Shown here one piece after another: positions 6,527 through 14,262 of a stretch of 64,000 nt of DNA; positions within the stretch are counted from its first letter, which is position 1, and each line of letters starts with the position of its first letter. The position numbers and the translations under genes are program-made. The DNA is from Planctomycetota bacterium (lineage in GTDB: Bacteria; Planctomycetota; UBA1135; GCA-002686595): contig JADJQU010000003.1 of the NCBI GenBank assembly GCA_016712565.1, forward strand, positions 124,001 through 188,000, written 5' to 3'. The notes beneath the pieces were generated by a model. It ran no database searches. It was not told the DNA's origin and was given only the letters and a program-made list of their open reading frames with translations.

Positions 6527-9430
6527 TCAGTAGGCCCTGTGGACCCTTTCGACCGACCATTCCGCGTCGGCGTCGTGGCACACGCCGCAGGATTCCGCGC
6601 CCGCACCGGTGGTCTGCACCTGGATGTGGGCTTGGGCGTCCGTCGAATCGTGGCAGGCGCCGCACACCGCGGCCCAGCGAGCCACGGGCGTGCCCTGTTG
6701 CGTCGGGTGATCGCGGTGCAGCGGCTCCTTCCAGGAGTCGTTGGTCGCTCCGTGGCACTTGAAGCAGTTGCGCACGCCGCCCGGCAGGGTCGGGAACACC
6801 AACTCCTCGAAGGTCGAGATCCCGAAGTTGTTGGGATAGGCCGTCGAGCCGAAGCCGACGATCTCATAGGTGGAGGCGTTCGCCAGTTCCTCGCCCATGT
6901 GGATCTTGTGCAGCATGGTGCGGAACGTGATGGGCACGCCCGGCGTCTCCGGAGCGTTGGGCGCCACCAACTGCGGACGATCCTCGCTGCCTGCCGTGCT
7001 GTGGCAGATCACGCAGGCCTCGAAGCTGCGGCGGCCGGCGCCGTGGAATTCGACGTCCTGGTGGCAGTTGTAGCAGTTGTTGCCGCTGGAGATCAGGCCG
7101 TAGGGCTCGATGTCCGTGGCCGAACCCACCAGGAAGTCCACGAGTTGGACGTTCGAGGCCGAACGATAGGAGTTCGCCTCGCCGAACTGGTTCAGGACCA
7201 GGGTCCTCGCGCTCCACAGCCCCAGCGAGTAGGTGCCGTCGACAATCGACTTGCCCGCCCACTTGCCCACGGTCTCGTCCAGATCACCGGAGTCGTTGAG
7301 GGCCGGCGGGTAGACCGTCGGCATCACGAAGTCGCTGGTGTAGCTCGACAGGACCGCGTTGCCGCTGCCGAAGGAGTCGGCCACCTCGGTGATCTGCCCG
7401 GTGTTGGCGTTCAACGTGTAGTCCGTGGTCACGACCTTGGTGGCGAGGGTCACCTCGCGCACCCCGGCGCCCGCCGCGTGGGCGAAGCGCAGGCTTGCGG
7501 CGTAGCTCGTGGACCCGGAGGTCCCGAACCACAGGCGCGTCCCGATCACCGACTGGATCCGCAGGTACTCTTCCGAGCCCGTGCCGTCGTCGATCACCAC
7601 GTAGTCGTCGCGGGCGAAGCCCGTGGCGCTGGCCACGTCGATCCAGTTCTGGGGCACCACGGTGGCGGAAGCCGCCGTACTGTTGCCGCCGCCGCCGGGG
7701 AAACCGGTGCGCACGAACACGCTGGTGGTCGCGCCGCTGACGTTCCAGTGGGGCGAGAACGCGGTCGTGAACACATCGGTCGCGGACCCGGTGGAGGTTC
7801 CCAGTCGCTCCAGGAGCAGGTGCGTCGGGAGCGTGGTGGTGAAGGGCTGCGCTCCGGTCAGACGTCCGGTGGGCAGCGTGCTGCTGAGCAGCAGGTTGTA
7901 GTTCTCGGTGGGCGCCGAGAGGATCACGGAGAAGTTGCCCACCGCGGAGGGCAGGAGCGCCACGCCCAGGTCGTCGGTCAGGTTGAAAGTCACCGAGACC
8001 TTCTCACCCGCGTCGATCGTGCCGTCGGCGTCGTTGGTTCCCGCTTCCACCAGGTCCGTGATGTCGACCACCAGCCCCGAGTTGAACGTGGAGTTCAGGA
8101 GCGGGTGCAGGTGGGCGTCCGCCACCGCCAACGGATCGCCCGAGGTCGCGTGGCAGAGGATGCAGTTCGAGTTGTTGGCCTGGGCGGGCATGGTCTGCCC
8201 GTTGGCGGTGTAGGGCTGGCCCCAGTGCACGTCGTCGTGGCAGGAGCCGCAGGCGGCGCGGCTGGGCTGCGAACGGTGCAGGTCGCCCTGGGCGGGCGCC
8301 GTGATCGGGCCGGTGTCGTCCGGGTCGCCGTGGCAGACGATGCAGGCCGAGGGACCGGTGCGGATCGTGTCCTCCTGGACCTTGGCGCCCGCGGCGAGCG
8401 CGGTGTAGCCCAGGTCCCGGGGCATCGCCACGAGTCCGTTGGGCCAGGCGGGGAACGCCACGCCGGAGTAGTCGGCGACCGAGTTGTTGAAGCCGATCAG
8501 CTCGTAGGGCGCCGGCGTCGCGGCGTAGTCGCGCGTGCCGTCGAGGTTCGTGGCGACGCCCAGGACCGAGGGCAGGTGCTCGCCCGCGTGGATCTTGTGG
8601 ATCATGACCTTGAAGTCGATCGACACGCCGGGCGTCAAGGTGCCGCCCCCGTTGTTGCGATCCTCGGAGCCGGAGTTGTGGCACAGCACGCAGAGCGCCA
8701 CGTTCTTGCGGCGGCTGCCGTGGATCTGCAGGTCCTCGTGGCAGCGGTTGCAGTTCTCCTGGCCGACCACCGTGCGCGGTTCCGCCGTGCCGGTCTGGCC
8801 GATCACGAAGTCGAACACCGCATCATCGGCATCGCGCTTGGTCGCGCCGTCCACCGTGTAGTCCCAGGAGCCGTAGACGCCGACCGAGTACGTGCCGTCC
8901 AGGAGCGCCTGGCCGGTCAACTCACCGTCCTCGACACCGAACGAGGCGCTGTCATTCAAGGGCGCCAGGTAGGTGGCGGGCAGGGCGGTGGGGAAGGTGT
9001 AGGTGTAGGAGCCGTCGTCCTCCAGGACCGCGGTCGTGACCAGGTCGCTCTTCTCCGCCATCACGCGCTGGTAGTTGAACGTGGGACCGGAAACCAGGGC
9101 GCGCATCGTGCCGAACTCGCCGATGTCCCAGTCCGTGCCGTCGTCCTGCTGGAGAGTGAAGTTCACGCTCAGGGTGTCGCCGGGCAAGAAGCGCCCACCC
9201 GCCCCCGAGCCGCCGGAAACTCCGGTGATCACGACGTTGACGCCCGGCAGATCGTCACCCTGGGCAAGTGCGGTGTTCACGGGCCCGCTGCCCGGAGGAC
9301 CGGCGGGACCCTGGGGGCCGCGATCGCCGTCCTTGCCGGTGCAGGAACTGAGCGCCGCGAGGGTGAGGGCCGCGCCTAGGGCCAGGTGGCGGAGCACTTG
9401 GGAAATGGCCGAGCCGTGGAGAGGTTTCAT
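6527..9430 (-). CDS. OmcA/MtrC-family decahaem c-type cytochrome, surface lipoprotein
   Basis: 967 residues. A signal peptide ends in the lipobox LSSC (Cys30). A short collagen-like Gly-X-Y stretch follows (about 32-50). Ten CxxCH motifs fall in two groups of five: Cys227, 247, 363, 394, 423 and Cys786, 806, 889, 923, 948. Each group contains the family signature HKIHxGE. Strand-rich domains precede each pentahaem group (about 55-220 and 450-780). This is the split-barrel/pentahaem/barrel/pentahaem plan of MtrC and OmcA, which sit on the outer face of the outer membrane and pass electrons to minerals, electrodes or partner cells. The second beta-domain is longer than usual. It lies downstream, on the same strand, of a 13-haem lipoprotein and a beta-barrel gene, the parts needed for a trans-envelope conduit. 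Surface exposure is inferred from family knowledge. Confidence 0.93.
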   Translation of the reverse strand: MKPLHGSAISQVLRHLALGAALTLAALSSCTGKDGDRGPQGPAGPPGSGPVNTALAQGDDLPGVNVVITGVSGGSGAGGRFLPGDTLSVNFTLQQDDGTDWDIGEFGTMRALVSGPTFNYQRVMAEKSDLVTTAVLEDDGSYTYTFPTALPATYLAPLNDSASFGVEDGELTGQALLDGTYSVGVYGSWDYTVDGATKRDADDAVFDFVIGQTGTAEPRTVVGQENCNRCHEDLQIHGSRRKNVALCVLCHNSGSEDRNNGGGTLTPGVSIDFKVMIHKIHAGEHLPSVLGVATNLDGTRDYAATPAPYELIGFNNSVADYSGVAFPAWPNGLVAMPRDLGYTALAAGAKVQEDTIRTGPSACIVCHGDPDDTGPITAPAQGDLHRSQPSRAACGSCHDDVHWGQPYTANGQTMPAQANNSNCILCHATSGDPLAVADAHLHPLLNSTFNSGLVVDITDLVEAGTNDADGTIDAGEKVSVTFNLTDDLGVALLPSAVGNFSVILSAPTENYNLLLSSTLPTGRLTGAQPFTTTLPTHLLLERLGTSTGSATDVFTTAFSPHWNVSGATTSVFVRTGFPGGGGNSTAASATVVPQNWIDVASATGFARDDYVVIDDGTGSEEYLRIQSVIGTRLWFGTSGSTSYAASLRFAHAAGAGVREVTLATKVVTTDYTLNANTGQITEVADSFGSGNAVLSSYTSDFVMPTVYPPALNDSGDLDETVGKWAGKSIVDGTYSLGLWSARTLVLNQFGEANSYRSASNVQLVDFLVGSATDIEPYGLISSGNNCYNCHQDVEFHGAGRRSFEACVICHSTAGSEDRPQLVAPNAPETPGVPITFRTMLHKIHMGEELANASTYEIVGFGSTAYPNNFGISTFEELVFPTLPGGVRNCFKCHGATNDSWKEPLHRDHPTQQGTPVARWAAVCGACHDSTDAQAHIQVQTTGAGAESCGVCHDADAEWSVERVHRAY

Positions 9431-9638
9431 GGGGGATCGATCCCTTCGTCGTTCCTGATGACTGCCTGAGCTGGTTCCGGTGGGCGCGTCTGAAAGCAGG
9501 CGCGAAACGCAGGAGCGGAACCCTGCTGCTCATCGTCGTGTCACAGGTGTGTCATGCGACATACGCCGCAGTGCGCAGGTGTACTCCGCAGGGAGCGCAG
9601 CTTCCGGTCCTCGATGCAGGCCGTCGCGGGCCCCAATG

Positions 9639-9675
9639 GCGGCGGGCGTGCGCCGGGGTTGCGCACGCCCGCCGC
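9639..9675 (-). terminator. Strong hairpin after the 13-haem cytochrome gene
   Basis: A 15-bp near-perfect stem (core GGCGGGCGTGCGC pairing with GCGCACGCCCGCC) encloses a 7-base loop. It lies 26 bp after the stop of the 13-haem gene, with no U-tract. It could end or attenuate transcription between the porin/13-haem pair and the decahaem gene, or protect the upstream mRNA end. Confidence 0.55.
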
Positions 9676-9700
9676 GAAGGAAACCGCGCCGCCGGGGCGG

Positions 9701-10723
9701 CTAGAGGTGGCACGCGTTGCAATCTCCGCCGTTGTCGAAGTGCGGCAGCGGCTGGCCGTTGCCATGGCACATGCGGCAGTTCATCGACGGCAAGTGTCCC
9801 GGGGGCTTGGGCGTCGCCTGGGCGTGGCTGGGCGTCGCGCCGTGGCAGGTGGCGCAGCCCTCTTCCGCCAAGGGTTCGTGGCAGCCGATGCAGTGGTTGT
9901 TCACCGGCGAGCCGAAGCCGCCGTTGTGGCTCAGGGGCTCGGTTTCCCGGTGGCAGGAATCGCAGCTGCTGGCCGGATGGCAGGTGGAGCAGCTCGCGCG
10001 GTCCATGGCGGCCGAGATGCCGTGGCCGCGACGGCGCCAGAACGGCCCGTGGCTGTCGGGCTGCTCCGTCTGGTGGCAGGCCGTGCAGCTGGACTGCGTG
10101 TGGCACAGGTCACAGCGATTGGCCGTGCCCTCGCGTTGGGCGCGCACGTCGGGTCCGTGGGACTTCTTCCACGCGGCGCCGTGGGTCGCGGGGGCGCGCT
10201 CGGCGCGAATGGCCGTGTGGCAGGTGGCGCAATCCGACGCTGTCTGGCTCTTTTCGTGACAGCTCGTGCAGGAGTCCATGGTGAGCGCGAGCTCCGGCCC
10301 GGGCACCTCGTTTTCCGCCACGGCGGCGTGGCAGGCCGCGCAATCCTGGGCCCGGCCGGCGTGGCTCCTGTGGGAGAAGATCACCTCCTCGCCCAGGGCC
10401 GTGAACCTCGCGGCGCGGTAGTTCTTGCCCTCGAACAGGGTGGCCACCTTGCGCTCGGCGGGTTTTTCCGCGTCGCCGTCGTCGTGGCACAGCGCGCACT
10501 GCCGGGGCGAAGGCAGGCCGGGTTCCTCGGAGGTCTCCCAGGCGCCGTGGCAGGCGGCGCACTCCAGCCCTTGCTCCTCCACGTGCAGCTTGTGGCTGAA
10601 GGCGAAGGGCTTCTCGCCGCCCAGGGACTCGAAGAACACGCAGCCCATCAGGCCCGTGGCCAGCAGCACGGCCCACAGGCGCGGGGTCCGCGCGGCGTCC
10701 ATCGTGCGGTTCAGAATCGACAT
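9701..10723 (-). CDS. 13-haem c-type cytochrome lipoprotein, MtrA/OmaB-like role proposed
   Basis: 340 residues starting MSILNRT. A signal peptide has the lipobox LMGC (Cys28). Thirteen CxxCH motifs begin at residues 55, 76, 128, 152, 165, 204, 213, 245, 254, 278, 290, 316 and 335; the protein ends two residues after the last motif's cysteine pair (CNACHL). Distal His candidates are frequent (AFSHKLH, FSHRSHAG, THGAAWKKSHG, DSHGPF). The dense haem packing in a small protein is that of a molecular wire such as MtrA/DmsE (10 haems) or the OmaB type (8 haems). The ATG lies inside the end of the upstream barrel gene (13-bp overlap), implying translational coupling. Likely role: periplasmic or barrel-inserted electron wire between inner-membrane quinol oxidation and the surface decahaem protein. 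The haem count does not match a standard family I know. Confidence 0.88.
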   Translation of the reverse strand: MSILNRTMDAARTPRLWAVLLATGLMGCVFFESLGGEKPFAFSHKLHVEEQGLECAACHGAWETSEEPGLPSPRQCALCHDDGDAEKPAERKVATLFEGKNYRAARFTALGEEVIFSHRSHAGRAQDCAACHAAVAENEVPGPELALTMDSCTSCHEKSQTASDCATCHTAIRAERAPATHGAAWKKSHGPDVRAQREGTANRCDLCHTQSSCTACHQTEQPDSHGPFWRRRGHGISAAMDRASCSTCHPASSCDSCHRETEPLSHNGGFGSPVNNHCIGCHEPLAEEGCATCHGATPSHAQATPKPPGHLPSMNCRMCHGNGQPLPHFDNGGDCNACHL

Positions 10724-12186
10724 AGGGCTCCGCAGCGCAGGGTGTGGTACTCGTCGAGGTCGTCGTCCTCGTACTCGTACAGGAGTTCGAAGGTCCACGA
10801 CTGGCTTCTGCGCCAGACCAGCTTGCCGAACCAGGTCTGCACGTCGTCGCGCTCGCTGGCGGTGAACAGGTCGTATTTGTACCGCGAATAGTAGGTTCCC
10901 AGGGACGCGTCGAATCCCCCGGTCAGCTCGCGCGAAAGGCTGCCGCCGAAGGCCTGGACGTCGCTCCGGTCGTCGTCGTAGTAGTCGGCGTTGAGCGTCA
11001 GCGTGAAGGCCGAGGCGACGAACTCCCGCAGCGTCAGCGCGCCGTAGTAGCGCCGCCAGTCGTGGTTGAACGTGCCCACGTCCGAGGCATCCTCCACCTC
11101 GCGCACGTCGAAGCCCGCGTCCACGTCGAGGTTTTCGCTCACGGCCCGCAAGGCATGGGCGCCGAATTGGCGGTAGGGGAAGAAGGTCTGCAGGGCCTGC
11201 AGGAAGGGATCCAGGAACAGCGCGCGCTGGTTCTGGGTGTCCAGGAGCTCGAAGTAGCGCAGGGCGACGCTCGTGCGGCCGGCGGCGTCGCTCCAGCGGC
11301 CCCGCAGTTCCACGTCGCGGTCGCGATCCTCCAGCCGCGTGTAGGCGCCGCTGACCGACCAGGCACGCCATTGTTGCCACAGGGAGAGGCCCGCGAGGTC
11401 GTCCTGGTCGTCGCCCAGCAGGTCCTCGTCCTCCAAATGCATCCAGTCCAGCCGCGCGCGCCCTCCCTTCCACGGCCGGGCGGCCGCGAAGGCCCCGGCG
11501 ACGAACCCGTCGTCGTCGTTGGCCAAATCGAAGACCACGTTGCGGCCGCCGTAGGCGCCGAACTCGACCCCCTGGGCGCCTCGGATGCGACCGCTGAAGG
11601 ACGCGCCGTCGTAGTGGGCCACCTCGGGCGTCAGGTACTCGCTGGCGCGCCCCAGGCGCACGCTCCAGTCGCCGTCGTGGAAGGAGCGCTTCACGTAGGC
11701 CTCGTAGAGGTCGGCGTCCAGGCTCCCGGACCCCGTGTCGTTGATGCTCTGGAGCTGCGAGGCGCCGTCGCCGTCCAGATCCAAGGCGGCTCGGCCCAGG
11801 AAGTGGGCTTCGAGCTTCTTCTCCGTGGGTTCCACGTAGTCCAGGCCCAGCACTTCGTAGAGGTCGTGGTCGGCGTCGCCGTCCACCGTGCGCAGGCGGT
11901 AGCGGGTCTTCGACCAGCCCGAAAGGCCGGGCAGCAGGGGCTCGGGCATCGGCGCCGCGGCTGCGGCCGCGGTGGCGGGCTTCTCCCCGGCACTGGGATC
12001 CCTGGCCAGCAGCGAGCCGGCGTCCTGGGCGGCCAGCGCCCCCAGGCTCGGGAAGGGGACCGGTGCTCGGGGAGCTTCCTGGGGGCGGCGGCCGGCGGGG
12101 CCCGTGCAGGCCGTGCACGCCGCCCACGCCGCGACGAAGACCAGGCTCGCAACTCGCCGATGGAAAATGGAGTGGAGCGCGTTCAT
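10711..12186 (-). CDS. Outer-membrane beta-barrel, porin of a cytochrome conduit (MtrB/OmbB-like role)
   Basis: 491 residues from MNALHSIFHRR; the frame is open further upstream, but the signal sequence (ASLVFVAAWAACTACTG) fixes this start. The cysteine could make it a lipoprotein, which is unusual for a barrel. After an Ala/Pro-rich linker (to about 85), the protein is a series of amphipathic strands rich in aromatic belts and acidic turns (WSVRLGRASEYL, RARLDWMHLEDED, AWSVSGAYTRLEDRD, SVALRYFELLD, FTLTLNADYYDDD). It ends in a terminal Phe (GALCRF), the usual Bam signal of outer-membrane barrels. Roughly 18-22 strands are plausible, fewer than the 26-28 of MtrB. The gene overlaps the 13-haem cytochrome gene by 13 bp, strongly linking the two products. 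The porin role is inferred from context, not from sequence similarity I can verify. Confidence 0.75.
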   Translation of the reverse strand: MNALHSIFHRRVASLVFVAAWAACTACTGPAGRRPQEAPRAPVPFPSLGALAAQDAGSLLARDPSAGEKPATAAAAAAPMPEPLLPGLSGWSKTRYRLRTVDGDADHDLYEVLGLDYVEPTEKKLEAHFLGRAALDLDGDGASQLQSINDTGSGSLDADLYEAYVKRSFHDGDWSVRLGRASEYLTPEVAHYDGASFSGRIRGAQGVEFGAYGGRNVVFDLANDDDGFVAGAFAAARPWKGGRARLDWMHLEDEDLLGDDQDDLAGLSLWQQWRAWSVSGAYTRLEDRDRDVELRGRWSDAAGRTSVALRYFELLDTQNQRALFLDPFLQALQTFFPYRQFGAHALRAVSENLDVDAGFDVREVEDASDVGTFNHDWRRYYGALTLREFVASAFTLTLNADYYDDDRSDVQAFGGSLSRELTGGFDASLGTYYSRYKYDLFTASERDDVQTWFGKLVWRRSQSWTFELLYEYEDDDLDEYHTLRCGALCRF

Positions 12187-12362
12187 CCGCTGCGGCCGTT
12201 CTGTCCGGGGGGGGACGTTGGCCTCGGGGCCTCCGCTCGCGAAGTCGCGGGTGGGATGGAGGCTCGGGCTCTCTAGGGGGCAGTGTCGGAGGCCCCCGCC
12301 CCCGCCGCTCCCCCCGAAGGGAGTAGGCGCTTTCGAAGAAGGTCGTAGTTCCACGGGATGGG

Positions 12363-13216
12363 TCAGCCCCGGACCAGCACCCGCCGCCCGTAGGCCGGCT
12401 CGAAACCCCTGGCCCGCGCATTGCGTTGGGAGCGCGACCCGGGCTCGGTGGTCACCACGGCGAGATCCGCCCCTGCCCGAGCCGCTTCGAGCAGCCGCGC
12501 GGACAGCAGCGCGCTCTGGACGCCGCGGCCCCGGTGCTCGGGCAAGGTCGAGGCGCCGCAGAGTTGCACGAGACCCTCCAGGCGCCGCGAACCGCCGCCG
12601 CCGGCGAGCTCACCCCGGATGCGGGCGGCGTGCAGGGTGAAGCCCGACACGCCGAGGGTGTCGGCGAAGGCCCGCTCGAGGGCCTCCCGGGGAAAGGACT
12701 CGGTGGGCGGCGTCGCCGCCGATCCGTCGGGAGCGAGGAACCCCGTGACCACCAGGTCCAGCCAGCGGGCGGCATCCGCGGCCGCCACACACTCCACCGA
12801 GATCTCCGGTGGACGCGCGCGCTCCTGGTCCTCGAGGCGCCGGCGACTGCCGCCGTCGAGTTCCAGGGCCAGCACCTCCTCGCGGCCGATCTCGCGGTAG
12901 CCGCGGCCGGTGAGCAGCTCGATCCAGGATCGCTCGGCCCATTCGCACAATTCGATGCGCACGGGGCAACCCGACGCGGCGAAGCGCGCCTCGAGGTCGG
13001 CGATCAGGCGCTCGTCCGGGGGACCCCACAGACCCAGGCCGTCCACTTGGTGAGCGGCGAGTCGGCGCCCGCGCAGACGGCCGCGCCGCCGCCGAACTCC
13101 TGAAGGAAGCCGCCCTCGCGCGGCGAGCGCTCCAGGACACCGCGGGCGATGTCGACGACCAGGCGAGCCTCCGCGCGCTCGATGCGGCGGGCGAGGGCAA
13201 GTCGGTCGTTCTCCAT
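12363..13216 (-). CDS. GNAT-family N-acetyltransferase, frameshifted
   Basis: The N-terminal part reads MENDRLALARRIERAEARL to ADSPLTK, and the C-terminal part continues in another frame as VDGLGLWGPPDERLIADLEARF. The two join perfectly if one C is restored in GTCCACTTGG at 13041-13050 (AAG GTG GAC on the coding strand). The repaired protein of about 284 residues matches a two-lobe GNAT family in which the first lobe ends in a PLxKVxGLG phrase. The acetyl-CoA site is near the C-terminus: GASTLPEHRGRGVQSALLSA, with the RGxG pyrophosphate loop. Substrate is unknown. The whole remaining sequence is intact and has normal codon usage, so a single consensus error is as likely as a true pseudogene. 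The genes before and after are unrelated. Confidence 0.8.
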
Positions 13217-13280
13217 GGGGCCCACGGTATCCGCTCAGACCCCCCCGCGGCCGAGTTGCTCGAGGAGACCGGCGGAATCC

Positions 13281-13310
13281 GCGGCCCTCCGCGGCCCTCC
13301 GCGGCCCTCC
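13281..13310. repeat. 10-bp tandem repeat, three copies
   Basis: GCGGCCCTCC occurs three times without spacing, followed by a further GCGGC. It lies in the non-coding divergent spacer and may be a slippage product. Confidence 0.7.
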
Positions 13311-13423
13311 GCGGCTTCGACGTCCGGGGCTCCGCCAGGGGGGCCGCGGCTCCGCTGCCGGTTCCTTCGTAGTTCCACGGGGCCACTGGCGGCCCGGCCC
13401 GGCGGGCGCGCGGCCGATTCGGC

Positions 13424-13451
13424 TTGAATCGCGGTGGCCCGATCCTAGGCT
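13424..13451 (+). promoter_or_regulatory. Candidate sigma70-type promoter of the Zn-metallopeptidase gene
   Basis: TTGAAT at 13424-13429 and TAGGCT at 13446-13451 are separated by 16 bp, upstream of the gene starting at 13519. The same TAGGCT hexamer lies just before the coiled-coil gene at 43901. Only a pattern match. Confidence 0.35.
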
Positions 13452-13518
13452 CCCGGCTCCTCGGCGTCCCCAGGTGCTCCCTGGGGGCGCGCGCTTCCCG
13501 GACCCCGAACAGGAAACC

Positions 13519-14220
13519 ATGTTCTTCGACCTCCAGTATGCGCTGTTCGCCGTGCCCGCGGCGGTCTTCAGCATGTGGGCCCAGTACAAGGTTCACAGCA
13601 CCTTCAAGCACTACAGCCACCAGGGCGCGCGCTCCGGCATGACCGGCGCCGAGGCGGCCGCGGCCGTGATGCGCGCGGGCGGGGTCACGGGGATCTCCAT
13701 CGAGCGCCACCAGGGGTTCCTTTCGGACCACTTCGACCCGCGGGCGCGGGCCCTGCGCCTGTCCCCCGACGTCCATGACGGCCGATCCGTTTCGGCCATC
13801 GCCGTGGCGGCCCACGAGGCCGGCCATGCGATCCAGGACAAGGTCGGCTACGCGCCCCTGGTCCTGCGCTCGCAGCTCGTGCCCCTGGCCAACATCGGCA
13901 ACCGGCTGTGGTTCCTGCCGTTCATCATCGGCGCGGTGTTGACCGGCAGCCAGTCGGCCCTCGGGCCCACGGTGATGATGGTCGGCGTGGCGATGTTCGC
14001 CGCGGTCGTGCTGTTCCAGATCGTGACCCTGCCGACGGAGTTCAACGCCTCCAACCGCGCCAAGGCCGTGCTGGCCCAGACCGGCATCGTCTCGACCCAG
14101 GAGGAGGCCCTGGGCGTCAGCAAGGTGCTCGGCGCTGCGGCAATGACCTACGTGGCCGCGGCCGCCGCGGGCATCCTCACGCTGATCGACCTGATCCTGC
14201 GCACCCAGCGCCGGGACTGA
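13519..14220 (+). CDS. Zinc metallopeptidase, YugP family (Zn_peptidase_2)
   Basis: 233 residues, typical for the family. The N-terminal membrane segment (3-19) is followed by a cytoplasmic/membrane-proximal metallopeptidase domain with HEAGH at 99-103 (AAHEAGHAIQDKVGYAPL). Two or three further hydrophobic helices follow (about 125-165 and 208-225). The conserved SGMTGAEAA and LSPDVHDGRSVSAIAVAAHE phrases are typical of YugP. AGGAAACC lies directly before the chosen ATG at 13519; an in-frame ATG at 13474 lacks a ribosome site. The protein is an integral-membrane gluzincin-like protease with unknown substrate. It is a single-gene unit, convergent with the phytase-like esterase gene 42 bp downstream. 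Confidence 0.92.
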   Translation: MFFDLQYALFAVPAAVFSMWAQYKVHSTFKHYSHQGARSGMTGAEAAAAVMRAGGVTGISIERHQGFLSDHFDPRARALRLSPDVHDGRSVSAIAVAAHEAGHAIQDKVGYAPLVLRSQLVPLANIGNRLWFLPFIIGAVLTGSQSALGPTVMMVGVAMFAAVVLFQIVTLPTEFNASNRAKAVLAQTGIVSTQEEALGVSKVLGAAAMTYVAAAAAGILTLIDLILRTQRRD

Positions 14221-14262
14221 GCCGGGCCTTGCCGGAAGCGCCCTGGCGTCCGCGCGGCGGCG

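Larger units (their letters stand above)
13217..13518. other. Divergent intergenic region with 10-bp tandem repeats and a promoter candidate
   Basis: About 300 bases between the minus-strand GNAT gene and the plus-strand Zn-peptidase gene. It holds three exact copies of GCGGCCCTCC at 13281-13310, plus partial units on both sides, and a TTGAAT/TAGGCT promoter candidate at 13424-13451. No open frame with coding character was found. Confidence 0.5.

Noticed and set aside
6248..9379. 1,043-codon open frame opposite the decahaem cytochrome gene
   Set aside because: Shadow frame of a high-G+C gene; the reverse strand encodes a protein with signal peptide and ten haem motifs, whereas this frame has no domain and an Arg/Gly/His/Val-biased composition.
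9701..12421. Single 906-residue protein made of the barrel region and the 13-haem cytochrome
   Set aside because: The upstream half of that frame is an out-of-frame reading of the barrel gene; the ATG at 10723 with signal peptide and lipobox marks the real start.
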